Assembly (NCBI GenBank): GCA_022563535.1
Contig: JADFNE010000007.1
Coordinates: 33,219-97,218, forward strand
From: Myxococcales bacterium
GTDB lineage: Bacteria > Myxococcota_A > UBA9160 > UBA4427
DNA: 64,000 nt
Direction: 5' to 3'
Position numbers and translations under genes: made by a program. Positions 26,685 to 35,091 of the stretch are shown here, piece by piece (the first letter of the stretch is position 1; each line of letters opens with the position of its first letter). Under the pieces are notes generated by a model. It ran no database searches and was not told where the DNA came from. It worked only from the letters and a program-made list of their open reading frames with translations.

Positions 26685-29333
26685 ATGAGTACCAAGCAGA
26701 GTCTCGATGGTTCCGCATCGAGTGGCGATGACATAAACGACGACGCGACCGGCGCGAAAGCAGCGCCGATCGCCACCGATGCGCCCAGACTTCACGAACG
26801 CATCCCAGAGGGTCGTCTGTTCGATTCCTCAGTCATCCTCGACCGATTCATGCGCTGGATCAGCGATGTTTCTCTCGCCGCCTACCCCGCCCAGGAAGAG
26901 GCGCTGCTCGAACTCTCCACCGGTCAGCACGTCATTCTGAGCACACCCACCGGGTCGGGAAAATCCCTGGTCGCTCTCGGCCTCCATTTCAAGGCGCGCT
27001 GCGAGGGCAAACGGTCCTTCTACACCGCTCCAATCAAAGCCCTCGTCAACGAGAAATTCTTCGACTGGTGCGATCAGTTCGGTGCCGAGAACGTCGGCAT
27101 GTTGACCGGCGATGCGAGCATCAACCGGGACGCCCCGATCATCTGCTGTACGGCGGAAATACTCGCCAACATGGCGGTCTCCGAGGGCAAAGCCCTCGAC
27201 GCTCCCTATGTGGTGATGGACGAGTTCCACTACTTCGGCGATCGCGACCGCGGCATGGCGTGGCAGCTCCCATTGCTCGAACTGCCCGACACCCAGTACT
27301 TGCTCATGTCGGCCACGCTGGGCGACACCCGTGCCATCGAAGACTTGATCAAGCGTCGCAACACACGGACCACAGTGCGCATTCACAACGATGATCGGCC
27401 CGTGCCGCTCGACTTTTCCTATCGCGAGACGCCCGTCCACGAAACGGTCGAGAAACTGCTGGCGAGTGGCCTGGCGCCGATTTACATCGTCCACTTTACC
27501 CAGCGCGAGTGTGCGGATCAGGCCCAGGCCCTGACCAGTTCGAACATCAGCGACAAAGAGGAGAAGCGTGCGCTCTCCGAAGCCATGATCGGATTTCGTT
27601 TCGACACGCCTTATGGAAAGGATGTACAGCGATTTCTGCGCCATGGAATCGGCATTCACCATGCGGGGCTGCTGCCCAAGTACCGGCTACTCGTCGAACG
27701 CCTCGCCCAACGCGGACTGCTCAAGGTGATCTGCGGAACCGACACCTTGGGGGTCGGAGTAAACATTCCGATTCGCACCGTATTGTTCAGCAAGCTCTGC
27801 AAGTTCGACGGAGAGAAGGTGGGGATTCTCTCCGTGCGCGAGTTCCTGCAGATCTCCGGCCGCGCCGGGCGCAAAGGATTCGACAATGAGGGCAGCGTGG
27901 TGTGCCAGGCGCCCGAACACGTGATCGAAAACAAGCGACTCGAAGCCAAGGCGGCCGGGGCGTCGGCGGGAAAGAAAAAGAAGCTCGTCAAAAAGAAGCC
28001 ACCGACCAAGGGCTATGTCGCCTGGGACCAGGATACCTTGACCCGGCTCTCCACCAGCCCTCCAGAGCCGTTGGTCTCTCGCTTTCAGGTCTCGGTGGGG
28101 CTTCTGGTCAACTGTTTGAAGAGCACGGCGGGGCCGCGTGACCGCGGCGCAGGCTATGGGCGCATGATCGATATGATCGGCCGCTCTCTCGAAGAACCGA
28201 GTCGCAAACGGCAACTCGTAGCGGACGCGGCCGTGCTCTTCCGTGCCCTGCGAAGTGCTGGCATCTTGGAACTCACAACCGATCCGGACCGGATCGGCAG
28301 TCGAGTGCAGGTGAGCAAAGAATTGCAGCCAGACTTTTCGCTCCACCACGCGCTCTCCCTCTACCTGGTCGAAGTTCTCGAAGCACTCGATAGCGAGGGA
28401 GAAGAGCGCGCCCTCGACGTGCTCGCCCTGGTCGAATCAATACTCGAAAATCCGAGAGCGCTTTTGATCGCCCAGGAGCGGCGCATCAAGAGCGAACTCA
28501 TGGCCCAGCTCAAGGCAGAAGGTGTGCCCTATGAGGAGCGAATCGCAAAGCTCGACGAAGTGAGTTGGCCCAAGCCCAACGCAGAATTCATCTACCGGAC
28601 CTTCAACATGTTTGCAGAGAAACACCCCTGGGTCGGCGGGAGCAACATCAGGCCCAAGGCGATCGCCCGGGAACTCTTCGAGAGCTACTCAGCGTTCAAC
28701 GACTTCGTAAAGCTCAACCAGATGGCGCGCATCGAAGGTGTGCTGCTTCGATACTTGAGCCAGGTACACAATACACTGTCGCAAACGATCCCCGAGGCAC
28801 ACAAGACCACAAGCGTCCTCGACATGATCGCCTACTTCCGCACGCTTCTCTCCCGGGTCGACGCCAGCTTGCTCGAAGAGTGGGAAGATCGAATGAACCC
28901 CGATCGAGTTTCCGATAAAAAGAGACAGGGCATCGCAGACCCCGGCGAGTCGCGTCCAACCCTCGACCCGAAGGCCTTCGAAGCGCGCGTGCGATCGGAA
29001 CTGCATCACCTCATGCGTTGCGTCGCAAAGCGCGACTACGAAAACGCCACGACGTGTGTCCACCAGGACCGAGACGACCCCTGGGACGCCGCCCGCTTCG
29101 AAGCCGAACTCCTCCCCTTCTACGCTGAATACGAGGCGATCCTGTTTCAGCCGAGCGCCCGGCAAGCTCATCTCGCCAGCGTCAAAGAAATTCGGCCCGG
29201 GGTATACGAGGCCAGGCAGGTGTTGAGCGATGAAATCGGCGACAACCTCTGGAACCTGGAAGCCGAGGTCCACGTCGAGAGACTCCCGCTGCCGGACGGG
29301 CCGCTACTGCGGTTGCGGCGAATTGGGACTTAG
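26685..29333 (+). CDS. Ski2-like DEAD/DEAH-box helicase (DUF3516 type)
   Basis: This 882-residue superfamily-2 helicase has Walker A ILSTPTGSGKSLVALGL (about residues 84-100), motif II VMDEFHYFGDRDRGMAW, motif III LLMSATLGD, and motif VI LQISGRAGRKGFDNEG, followed by a basic insertion (KKKKLVKKKPP) and a long C-terminal domain of DUF3516 type. The Ski2/Mtr4-like relatives unwind RNA; bacterial members are uncharacterised. The ATG at 26685 was chosen; a GTG at 26661 is possible. No partner nuclease lies next to it. Confidence 0.88.
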   Translation: MSTKQSLDGSASSGDDINDDATGAKAAPIATDAPRLHERIPEGRLFDSSVILDRFMRWISDVSLAAYPAQEEALLELSTGQHVILSTPTGSGKSLVALGLHFKARCEGKRSFYTAPIKALVNEKFFDWCDQFGAENVGMLTGDASINRDAPIICCTAEILANMAVSEGKALDAPYVVMDEFHYFGDRDRGMAWQLPLLELPDTQYLLMSATLGDTRAIEDLIKRRNTRTTVRIHNDDRPVPLDFSYRETPVHETVEKLLASGLAPIYIVHFTQRECADQAQALTSSNISDKEEKRALSEAMIGFRFDTPYGKDVQRFLRHGIGIHHAGLLPKYRLLVERLAQRGLLKVICGTDTLGVGVNIPIRTVLFSKLCKFDGEKVGILSVREFLQISGRAGRKGFDNEGSVVCQAPEHVIENKRLEAKAAGASAGKKKKLVKKKPPTKGYVAWDQDTLTRLSTSPPEPLVSRFQVSVGLLVNCLKSTAGPRDRGAGYGRMIDMIGRSLEEPSRKRQLVADAAVLFRALRSAGILELTTDPDRIGSRVQVSKELQPDFSLHHALSLYLVEVLEALDSEGEERALDVLALVESILENPRALLIAQERRIKSELMAQLKAEGVPYEERIAKLDEVSWPKPNAEFIYRTFNMFAEKHPWVGGSNIRPKAIARELFESYSAFNDFVKLNQMARIEGVLLRYLSQVHNTLSQTIPEAHKTTSVLDMIAYFRTLLSRVDASLLEEWEDRMNPDRVSDKKRQGIADPGESRPTLDPKAFEARVRSELHHLMRCVAKRDYENATTCVHQDRDDPWDAARFEAELLPFYAEYEAILFQPSARQAHLASVKEIRPGVYEARQVLSDEIGDNLWNLEAEVHVERLPLPDGPLLRLRRIGT

Positions 29334-29365
29334 CGGAACCATGTTGATCGTGGGAGCGGTCTAGC

Positions 29366-30262
29366 TCAATCCTCCGACAGATCTTCGAGTTCGCGATCGT
29401 ACTGCGCGAAACCCACGAGATCTCGCAGCGACTCAAATGACGTCAAGCGTGCGGGGGCTGTTCCCTTGCCGATCGATTCGAGGGCGTCGCGCATGGCCTC
29501 AACCGCGGCCGAGAGCAAGGTCAGAGGATAGGCGGCCAATTTGAAGCCCAGTTCTTCGAGCCGTTCGGGGGGAAGCATGGGTGTGTCTCCCTGCTCGACC
29601 ATGTTTGCCATTTTGGGTCCGGGCAGTGCGTCACACAATTTTGCCATCTCTGCTTCGGAATGTGGCGCTTCGAGAAACAAGATATCGGCTCCGAGGTCGG
29701 CGAAGATTCGGCAGCGCTCGATCGCTTCGGCCAGTCCGTGACCATGGCGCGCGTCGGTTCGGGCCATGATGAGAATGTCGTGTCCCTCTTCCCGGACCTT
29801 CACCGCGGCGCGAATGCGTGCCGCCGCTTCTTCGCGACCCACGACTTCTTTGCCACAGGTGTGGCCGCAGCGCTTGGGAGCGACCTGGTCTTCGATCATC
29901 GCGCAGGCAAAGCCCGCACGCGCAAAGCCTGCAACGGTGCGCTTGACGTTCATCGAGTTGCCGTAACCGGTATCGGCGTCACCGATGACAGGGATGCTGA
30001 CCGCGTCACAAATGTTTCGGCCCTGATCGAGCATCTCCCCGTAGGAGATGAGCCCGGTGTCGGGCACCCCGAGCCTCGCCGCCGCAACCGCGAAGCCGCT
30101 CATGAAGGTCAGCGGAAACCCGGCTCGTTCGACGAGTTTGGCCGAGAGCGCGTCAAAGCAGCACGGCATGGGCTGAATACCCGGAGCCTCGATCAACCGA
30201 CGCAGCGCGTCTGCGCGCGAGCCGGCACTGCCGGGTGGTGTGGATTCCGAAGGTTCTGCCAT
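29366..30262 (-). CDS. isocitrate lyase/PEP mutase-superfamily enzyme
   Basis: This 298-residue TIM-barrel enzyme of the ICL/PEPM superfamily has the Mg site PVIGDADTGYGN, the flexible active-site loop EDQVAPKRCGHTCGKEV (KRCGH, equivalent to KKCGH of lyases), and IMARTDARHGHGL. Length and motifs fit oxaloacetate decarboxylase, methylisocitrate-lyase-like or carboxyphosphonoenolpyruvate mutase enzymes; the substrate is undecided. It lies 9 bp downstream of the first histidine kinase on the same strand, so the three may form an operon. Confidence 0.85.
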   Translation of the reverse strand: MAEPSESTPPGSAGSRADALRRLIEAPGIQPMPCCFDALSAKLVERAGFPLTFMSGFAVAAARLGVPDTGLISYGEMLDQGRNICDAVSIPVIGDADTGYGNSMNVKRTVAGFARAGFACAMIEDQVAPKRCGHTCGKEVVGREEAAARIRAAVKVREEGHDILIMARTDARHGHGLAEAIERCRIFADLGADILFLEAPHSEAEMAKLCDALPGPKMANMVEQGDTPMLPPERLEELGFKLAAYPLTLLSAAVEAMRDALESIGKGTAPARLTSFESLRDLVGFAQYDRELEDLSED

Positions 30263-30271
30263 TGCGAGACT

Positions 30272-32062
30272 CTACTCGCTCGCGTGCTCCGAAACAGCAC
30301 CTGGATCGATTGCAACGGCGGGGCCGCTGGGTAGCACCAGCGTAAATTGAGTGCCCCGCCCCGCTTCAGATTCAACGCGCAGCTCCCCGCCGTGATTGCG
30401 GACGATATAGTGGGAAATCGCAAGACCGAGACCTGTCCCGTGGCCAACGGGCTTGGTGGTGAAAAATGGATCGAAGATGCGCGCGATCACATCTGGCGAT
30501 ATTCCAATGCCGTCATCTTCAATGGAAATCCAGACCTCACTCCCATGCTGCCAACTCGAGAGTTGAACTCGACCGGCGCCCTCGATTGAATGAAAGGCAT
30601 TGACCAACAGGTTCACCAGCACTTGTACGATTTCGCCCGGCATACAGAGAACAGGCGACAAGTGCTCGAAATTTCTCTCCACCACGATCTCGGAACTCGC
30701 TCGAGCACTCGCGATCCTCACGGCATCTTCGATCAAGTCGTTGAGGTCTGCGGCTTCGACCGGACCCGATGCTCCCGATGCAAAACCTCGTACGTCGCGA
30801 ACGATGGCTTCGATCCGATCGACCCCCTCGAGGCATTCTTCGATCAACTCCTCTCGGTCGACGACCAGGTCGGCGAGTTTTACCGACGATTCGCAAGTGC
30901 TCGCGGCCGCGTCCAGGCATCCGATCTGCATTTGCATCCGTTCGAGATGGCTTCGCATCTCCTGAATCGGCTCCCGGATCTCCTCTGCGATACTCGCCGC
31001 AAGCCCACCCACGGTAGCCAGGCGATCCGATGCCAGGAGACTGCCGCGCAGCGCCGAAACCACTCGCAGATCTCGGATCACGAGGGCTACGCTGCGAAGG
31101 TTTCCGAAGGGATTGTGCATCTGGGTAGGTGAGATCAAGACTGGAATGGACTCACCGGTTCGCGTCACGAGATCGCATTCGACCGCATCTGTCATACTGG
31201 TGAGATCGACATCGAGCGACGGCGCAAATTGCGCGAACGCAGTGTTGCGAACATCGTCCTGGGTGCCCCCAACCATGCGTTCAAAGGCCGCGTTCGCGAT
31301 ACGGACTTCTCCGTTCGCGCGCAACAGGACCACGCCGCCTCCCAGGGCGTCGAGTATTTCTTCGGCGAACGTACCCGGCGCCATCAGGGAGTAACCGTAG
31401 CGCTTGAACTGGTGGAACACGGCGCACGAAACCAATACGGCGCTCGTACTGCCAAGCGGCGGGAACGGCACGCCAAGAGTCGGAAGGATGATGTCAGTGA
31501 CCGTTGCGATGCCCAGGACAGTGAGCATGGCTCGAATCAATGAGGACCAAACTCTGCTCTGGCCGACCTCGACGGAGCTCGAGAGGATCGCCCCCCAACT
31601 CACGAAGACATAGACGGCGGGAGCGACGAGGGTCGCATACAAAAACAGGAAGTAGGGATCGAGCTGGGTCTGGAGTCCCCAGGGCACCGATATCGTTCCG
31701 ACCATTCCCCAACCGGTTGCGCAGTGGGTCAAGAAGGTCAGACCACTGACGGCGTAGGAAACCCGGACGAGGGTTTTTGCAATGGGCCGGCGCTCGCCCG
31801 CGAGTTCTGAAAAGATGTGCAGGCAGGCGGGGCCGAGCATCATCCACGATCCCGTGGTCAGACGAATGATCTGCGCGGCGACGATCGGGTCCGGCTGCAG
31901 GCTCCAGAGAAATTCACCGAGGGACCAGATGCCGATCAGCGCGGGGACGACCGCCATCAGCCGGTTGATGCGCAACCCGGGGTCGCGGCTGAAGATTGAA
32001 CACGAGAGAATCGCCGACGCGAGACAGGTGAATAGCTTGAGGATGCTGAAGACTTCGCTCAC
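30272..32062 (-). CDS. membrane histidine-kinase homologue lacking the phosphoacceptor His
   Basis: This 596-residue protein has an N-terminal 7TM-type sensor (about residues 1-220), a PAS domain (about 235-330), a dimerisation helix pair and a C-terminal ATPase. The ATPase is canonical: N-box VLVNLLVNAFHS (N484, N488), G1 EDDGIG, F-box DPFFTTKPVG and G2 HGTGLGLAIS. The H-box, however, reads LAASIAEEIREPIQ, with Glu360 where the His of AHEInnP should be. It cannot phosphorylate itself on His in the usual way. The start is GTG 32062, overlapping the stop of the upstream kinase by 4 bp (GTGA). See the paired finding. Confidence 0.88.
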   Translation of the reverse strand: MSEVFSILKLFTCLASAILSCSIFSRDPGLRINRLMAVVPALIGIWSLGEFLWSLQPDPIVAAQIIRLTTGSWMMLGPACLHIFSELAGERRPIAKTLVRVSYAVSGLTFLTHCATGWGMVGTISVPWGLQTQLDPYFLFLYATLVAPAVYVFVSWGAILSSSVEVGQSRVWSSLIRAMLTVLGIATVTDIILPTLGVPFPPLGSTSAVLVSCAVFHQFKRYGYSLMAPGTFAEEILDALGGGVVLLRANGEVRIANAAFERMVGGTQDDVRNTAFAQFAPSLDVDLTSMTDAVECDLVTRTGESIPVLISPTQMHNPFGNLRSVALVIRDLRVVSALRGSLLASDRLATVGGLAASIAEEIREPIQEMRSHLERMQMQIGCLDAAASTCESSVKLADLVVDREELIEECLEGVDRIEAIVRDVRGFASGASGPVEAADLNDLIEDAVRIASARASSEIVVERNFEHLSPVLCMPGEIVQVLVNLLVNAFHSIEGAGRVQLSSWQHGSEVWISIEDDGIGISPDVIARIFDPFFTTKPVGHGTGLGLAISHYIVRNHGGELRVESEAGRGTQFTLVLPSGPAVAIDPGAVSEHASE

Positions 32063-33864
32063 GAAGTCCCTCCCCGAGACGAAGCCTCATGATCGATCTC
32101 GTCCAGGTCCGAGACAGAATCGCCAGACGAGTCAACGGTGCTCGGCAAAAAAACCGAAACCTTGGTGCCCTGCCCCAACTCCGAGCTGAGATGAATGTCA
32201 CCACCGTGCTGACGCACGATTTGATATGCAACGCAGAGATCGCGTCCGGAATCGGAATCGCCACGACCGGTTGCCGGATCAAATATTCGCTCTACCTGAT
32301 CCGGCGTGAGGCCCCGGCCATCGTCTTCAATCTCCAACGAGATCGTGTCGCGCAAAGCGATCGTCGTCAGACGAATCGTACCCGTCCCGTCCAACGAGCG
32401 CGCAGCACTCAGGATCAGATCGAGCAACACCTGCTTGATATCTTGCCCTGCGCACTCGATCGGCGGAAGATCGCCAAACTCGCGCACCAGGGTCGCCCGG
32501 GTGCGCAACTGCGGTAGTGCGATACGCACCACATCCTCGATCAACTGGTTGAAGTCATTCATTTGTCGACCGGTAGGACCCATGTGCGAGAAGCCGCGCA
32601 CTTCTTTCACAATCGACGCAACTCGTGAAATGCACTGAAGCGACTGCCCAATCAAGTGATGGCCATCGAGCAGGTCTTCGGGAACTTTGGCCGGTACCAG
32701 TTCGCTTCGCAAAATCTCCATGATGCTTGCATCGTTCTTGTGCAGACTGTGAAGGTTGCTCTGGATGAAGGCGATCGGATTATTGACCTCGTGGACGACC
32801 CCGGCGGCGAGTTCACCCACCGCAGCGAGACGACCCGCGGCCACGAGTTGACGCCGCAAGCGCACGACTTCGCGAAAATCACGGACCACGCACACCGATC
32901 CCAACTTCGATCCACCACGATCTCTCAAATCCGATCGCGTAACCAGAATGGGAATCGACGTACCGTCGCCCCGGCACATCGCGGCCTCCGATTCGTCTCC
33001 TCCATCCGGAATTTCGTCGAGCGAGATTCCCAACCGATCCACCATCAATTCACCCGTAAGGTCGTGGGGCGGAATCAATGCGAGTTCAGAAAGCGTCGCG
33101 TTGGCCGCGCAAATTCGTCCGTCGCAATTGACCAAGGCAACGCCATCGGAAAGGGTGTCGATCATTTCGCGCGCAAACGAACTCGACGGGGGAGCGTACT
33201 CACCGAGAGCCGACGACAGAACCCACAGGACGGCACCGAGAATCGTGACCGAGAGCGCACCGAGGCGCGGCACCGCGATCTCGAGTAGCGGTGCCAAAAC
33301 TTCAGTCATCGGGATGACTGCGAGCAGTAGTGTCGCGATCAATGCAAGTACGCGACCATCGCTCGGCTCCACTCGAGTCATCAAGCGTGTGCGAGTGTGG
33401 AAGAAGAGAAAGGCAGAGAGAACACACACCGAAGCGGGAACAAAACCCAAGGCGTACAGCGGGCCGAGCTGCGTCATCCATCCCCAGTGGGTCCAGCTGA
33501 CCCCCGAGATCAGCGCGGGAGAAAGAACGCCGGCCAGAGCCACGATGGCAACGTAAATCCAGGTGGGAACGAGAATTGCCGAGTACCGCCGCCTGAGGTC
33601 ATCGTTCTCCTCGAGCAGGAGTTGCAGGGCGAGTGGTGGCAACGCGAGAATGGGCAGCAGCGAAACACGAACGAGCAGCAGCGCGGCCACCTGGCTGGCC
33701 AACACATGGGCCAGCAGGTCGCACAGACTCCAAACCGCTGCGCAGGCGAGAATTGCCGCCGCAACCCGACTGCGTCGGGCGCTCGGATCGCGCGCAATGA
33801 TCGCACTGGTCATCGCACTTGCGCCGATGCAGGCGACAAGCGGAATCAAGACGTAGAAATCCAT
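32059..33864 (-). CDS. membrane histidine kinase with intact His but degraded ATPase
   Basis: This 601-residue paralogue has the same layout: 7TM-type sensor (about 1-220), PAS (about 230-330), HisKA and HATPase. The H-box is perfect, ELAAGVVHEVNNPIAF, with His358. In the ATPase the N-box reads QVLLDLILSAARS (both Asn lost, to D482 and S486), G1 DDGRG is kept, but the F-box (FDPATGRG) and the G2 box (SGRDLCVA in place of GTGLGLA) are wrecked. It should be a poor ATP binder and kinase, but a good phosphoacceptor. It is translationally coupled to the His-less partner downstream. No response regulator is adjacent. Confidence 0.88.
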   Translation of the reverse strand: MDFYVLIPLVACIGASAMTSAIIARDPSARRSRVAAAILACAAVWSLCDLLAHVLASQVAALLLVRVSLLPILALPPLALQLLLEENDDLRRRYSAILVPTWIYVAIVALAGVLSPALISGVSWTHWGWMTQLGPLYALGFVPASVCVLSAFLFFHTRTRLMTRVEPSDGRVLALIATLLLAVIPMTEVLAPLLEIAVPRLGALSVTILGAVLWVLSSALGEYAPPSSSFAREMIDTLSDGVALVNCDGRICAANATLSELALIPPHDLTGELMVDRLGISLDEIPDGGDESEAAMCRGDGTSIPILVTRSDLRDRGGSKLGSVCVVRDFREVVRLRRQLVAAGRLAAVGELAAGVVHEVNNPIAFIQSNLHSLHKNDASIMEILRSELVPAKVPEDLLDGHHLIGQSLQCISRVASIVKEVRGFSHMGPTGRQMNDFNQLIEDVVRIALPQLRTRATLVREFGDLPPIECAGQDIKQVLLDLILSAARSLDGTGTIRLTTIALRDTISLEIEDDGRGLTPDQVERIFDPATGRGDSDSGRDLCVAYQIVRQHGGDIHLSSELGQGTKVSVFLPSTVDSSGDSVSDLDEIDHEASSRGGTS

Positions 33865-34011
33865 CAGAAGCGGCTACTCCCCGCTCTCTACATCGCCTGG
33901 AACCGCCAACCTCTTGATCGAATGAGAGAATTGGGCACGGGCAGCCGCGGTCTTCCAGCCCCATGGCAAGCCTGGAACCACAGTGGAGAGTTGCCCTTGC
34001 CGCGCAGGCTG

Positions 34012-34287
34012 CTAGATCCCCATCTCGCTGAGAGAGTCGGCCACCCGGCCAATCATCTTCGTGAGTTCGGGGTGGCGATCTTCAAATCGCGCAATGGCTG
34101 CGCGCAGGCGCCCGCGTAGGCCGTCGGGCTGAGCCTCCGCGCCGGAATCGCCCAGGGCGTTGCGAATCTCTTCGATCGCAGATGCCAGTTCCGCCCTTTC
34201 GCTCTCTTCGAGATTCTCGGTCGTCCCAAGTGCCTCGTGCAGATCGTGAATCGCGTCGTGAAGACTCTGCTTGGATTCTCCGGTCAC
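34012..34287 (-). CDS. DUF4404 family small protein
   Basis: This 91-residue protein starts at GTG 34287. It has a helical heptad-like pattern (LHDAIHDLHEALG, SERAELASAIEEI) and ends in ARFEDRHPELTKMIGRVADSLSEMGI, which matches DUF4404 proteins in length and C-terminal motif. These are soluble, coiled-coil-forming and of unknown role. It stands alone about 150 bp from the kinases. Confidence 0.75.
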   Translation of the reverse strand: MTGESKQSLHDAIHDLHEALGTTENLEESERAELASAIEEIRNALGDSGAEAQPDGLRGRLRAAIARFEDRHPELTKMIGRVADSLSEMGI

Positions 34288-34392
34288 ACGTCACTCCCTC
34301 GCCGTCGCGCTTCTGCTCTGCCGCTTCGACTGAGCTTAGGATAACTCACACCCCGGCGATCAGCGGAGGCAAATTGCGACCCAGGCGCAACA

Positions 34393-34422
34393 AGGGCCGG
34401 AGAGACTAGCTCCACCGGCCCT
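34393..34422 (-). terminator. hairpin downstream of the 62-residue gene
   Basis: AGGGCCGG (34393-34400) pairs perfectly with CCGGCCCT (34415-34422) across a 14-nt loop. On the minus strand it lies 33 bp after the stop at 34455 and is followed by TTGTTG, so it may act as a terminator for that small gene, although the T-run is weak. Confidence 0.5.
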
Positions 34423-34454
34423 AGATTCGACGCGCAAGCTCAACAAAAAAATGC

Positions 34455-34643
34455 TTACGCCATGATGTCGATGATGCGACCTCGCTCCGGGCTGTGGTTT
34501 GCGTTCTTCGCAATCTCCCCCGCCTGGTCGAGCAGCTTGTTCATCGCCTTTCCTTCGGCCCTCGCTGAATCGTTTGCTTTCCGGATGGTTTCAACAGCGA
34601 TGCTTGTCACTCGACCGCCGTTTCCAGTAGCTCCGATTTCCAT
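34455..34643 (-). CDS. small conserved hypothetical (YjfB-like)
   Basis: This 62-residue protein starts at ATG 34643 with a strong GGAGGGG about 6 nt upstream, and is followed by a hairpin, so it looks like a real small gene. The pattern SIAVETIRKANDSARAEGKA, then LLDQAGEIAKN and a final RGRIIDIMA resembles short YjfB-type putative motility proteins (helix, Asn-rich linker, terminal IDI/IDL), but similarity is weak. No motility genes are in the window. Function unknown. Confidence 0.6.
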   Translation of the reverse strand: MEIGATGNGGRVTSIAVETIRKANDSARAEGKAMNKLLDQAGEIAKNANHSPERGRIIDIMA

Positions 34644-34795
34644 GGAAGCCCCTCCCAGCTTTTATTTCGTCCTCCGAAGCGGTGGCATGAGATATTGAAA
34701 ACCTGAGTGCAATCGCCAACGGCAACTTCCAGCTCGGCCGCCTGGAACCCGACCGGCCAGGTCTTGCTGCCACTCAGTGGCTGCTGCATTGACGG

Positions 34796-34826
34796 TCACT
34801 GCTGCTCATCGCTTGAGCAGCAGTGA
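34796..34826. promoter_or_regulatory. 31-bp palindrome upstream of the amt sigma-54 promoter
   Basis: A perfect 13-bp inverted repeat, TCACTGCTGCTCA / TGAGCAGCAGTGA, has a 5-nt centre (34809-34813). It sits about 115 bp upstream of the -24/-12 element, the normal distance for an enhancer bound by an NtrC-like activator, though the sequence is not the classical NtrC site. A second small hairpin (GCCGA/TCGGC) follows at 34828-34839. The rest of the 448-bp gap 34644-35091 shows no gene. Confidence 0.55.
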
Positions 34827-34911
34827 GCCGAAATCGGCGCAGCCCGCCAGCACAATATCGGCCTCGGCCACTCTGGGCGGGTTGCAGCTCATTTAGGGGC
34901 CCAACCTCCCT

Positions 34912-34927
34912 TGGCACGACCGTTGCT
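34912..34927 (+). promoter_or_regulatory. sigma-54 (-24/-12) promoter of amt
   Basis: TGGCACG at 34912-34918, a 4-nt spacer, and TTGCT at 34923-34927 match the RpoN consensus TGGCACG-N4-TTGCW at every position. The -24 GG and -12 GC are correctly spaced, and transcription would start near 34937-34940, about 155 bp before the amt ATG. This gives nitrogen-limitation control through an NtrC-type activator. Confidence 0.85.
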
Positions 34928-35091
34928 AACTCCCAATTCAAGGAGACAGATGCAGCTGCCCATTTCCGGGGAGATGCCTGGTGAGGAGTCGGACCCAACC
35001 AACGTCAGTTTCGACAGCGAGAAGACATCACCGCGGCCACCCCGAACCCAATTTTGAATTTCTGAATCATGAACATGGAGGACGAGAAAAA

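Noticed and set aside
34774..35091. Small gene upstream of amt on the minus strand
   Set aside because: The frame covers the sigma-54 promoter, lacks a ribosome binding site and has unlikely composition.
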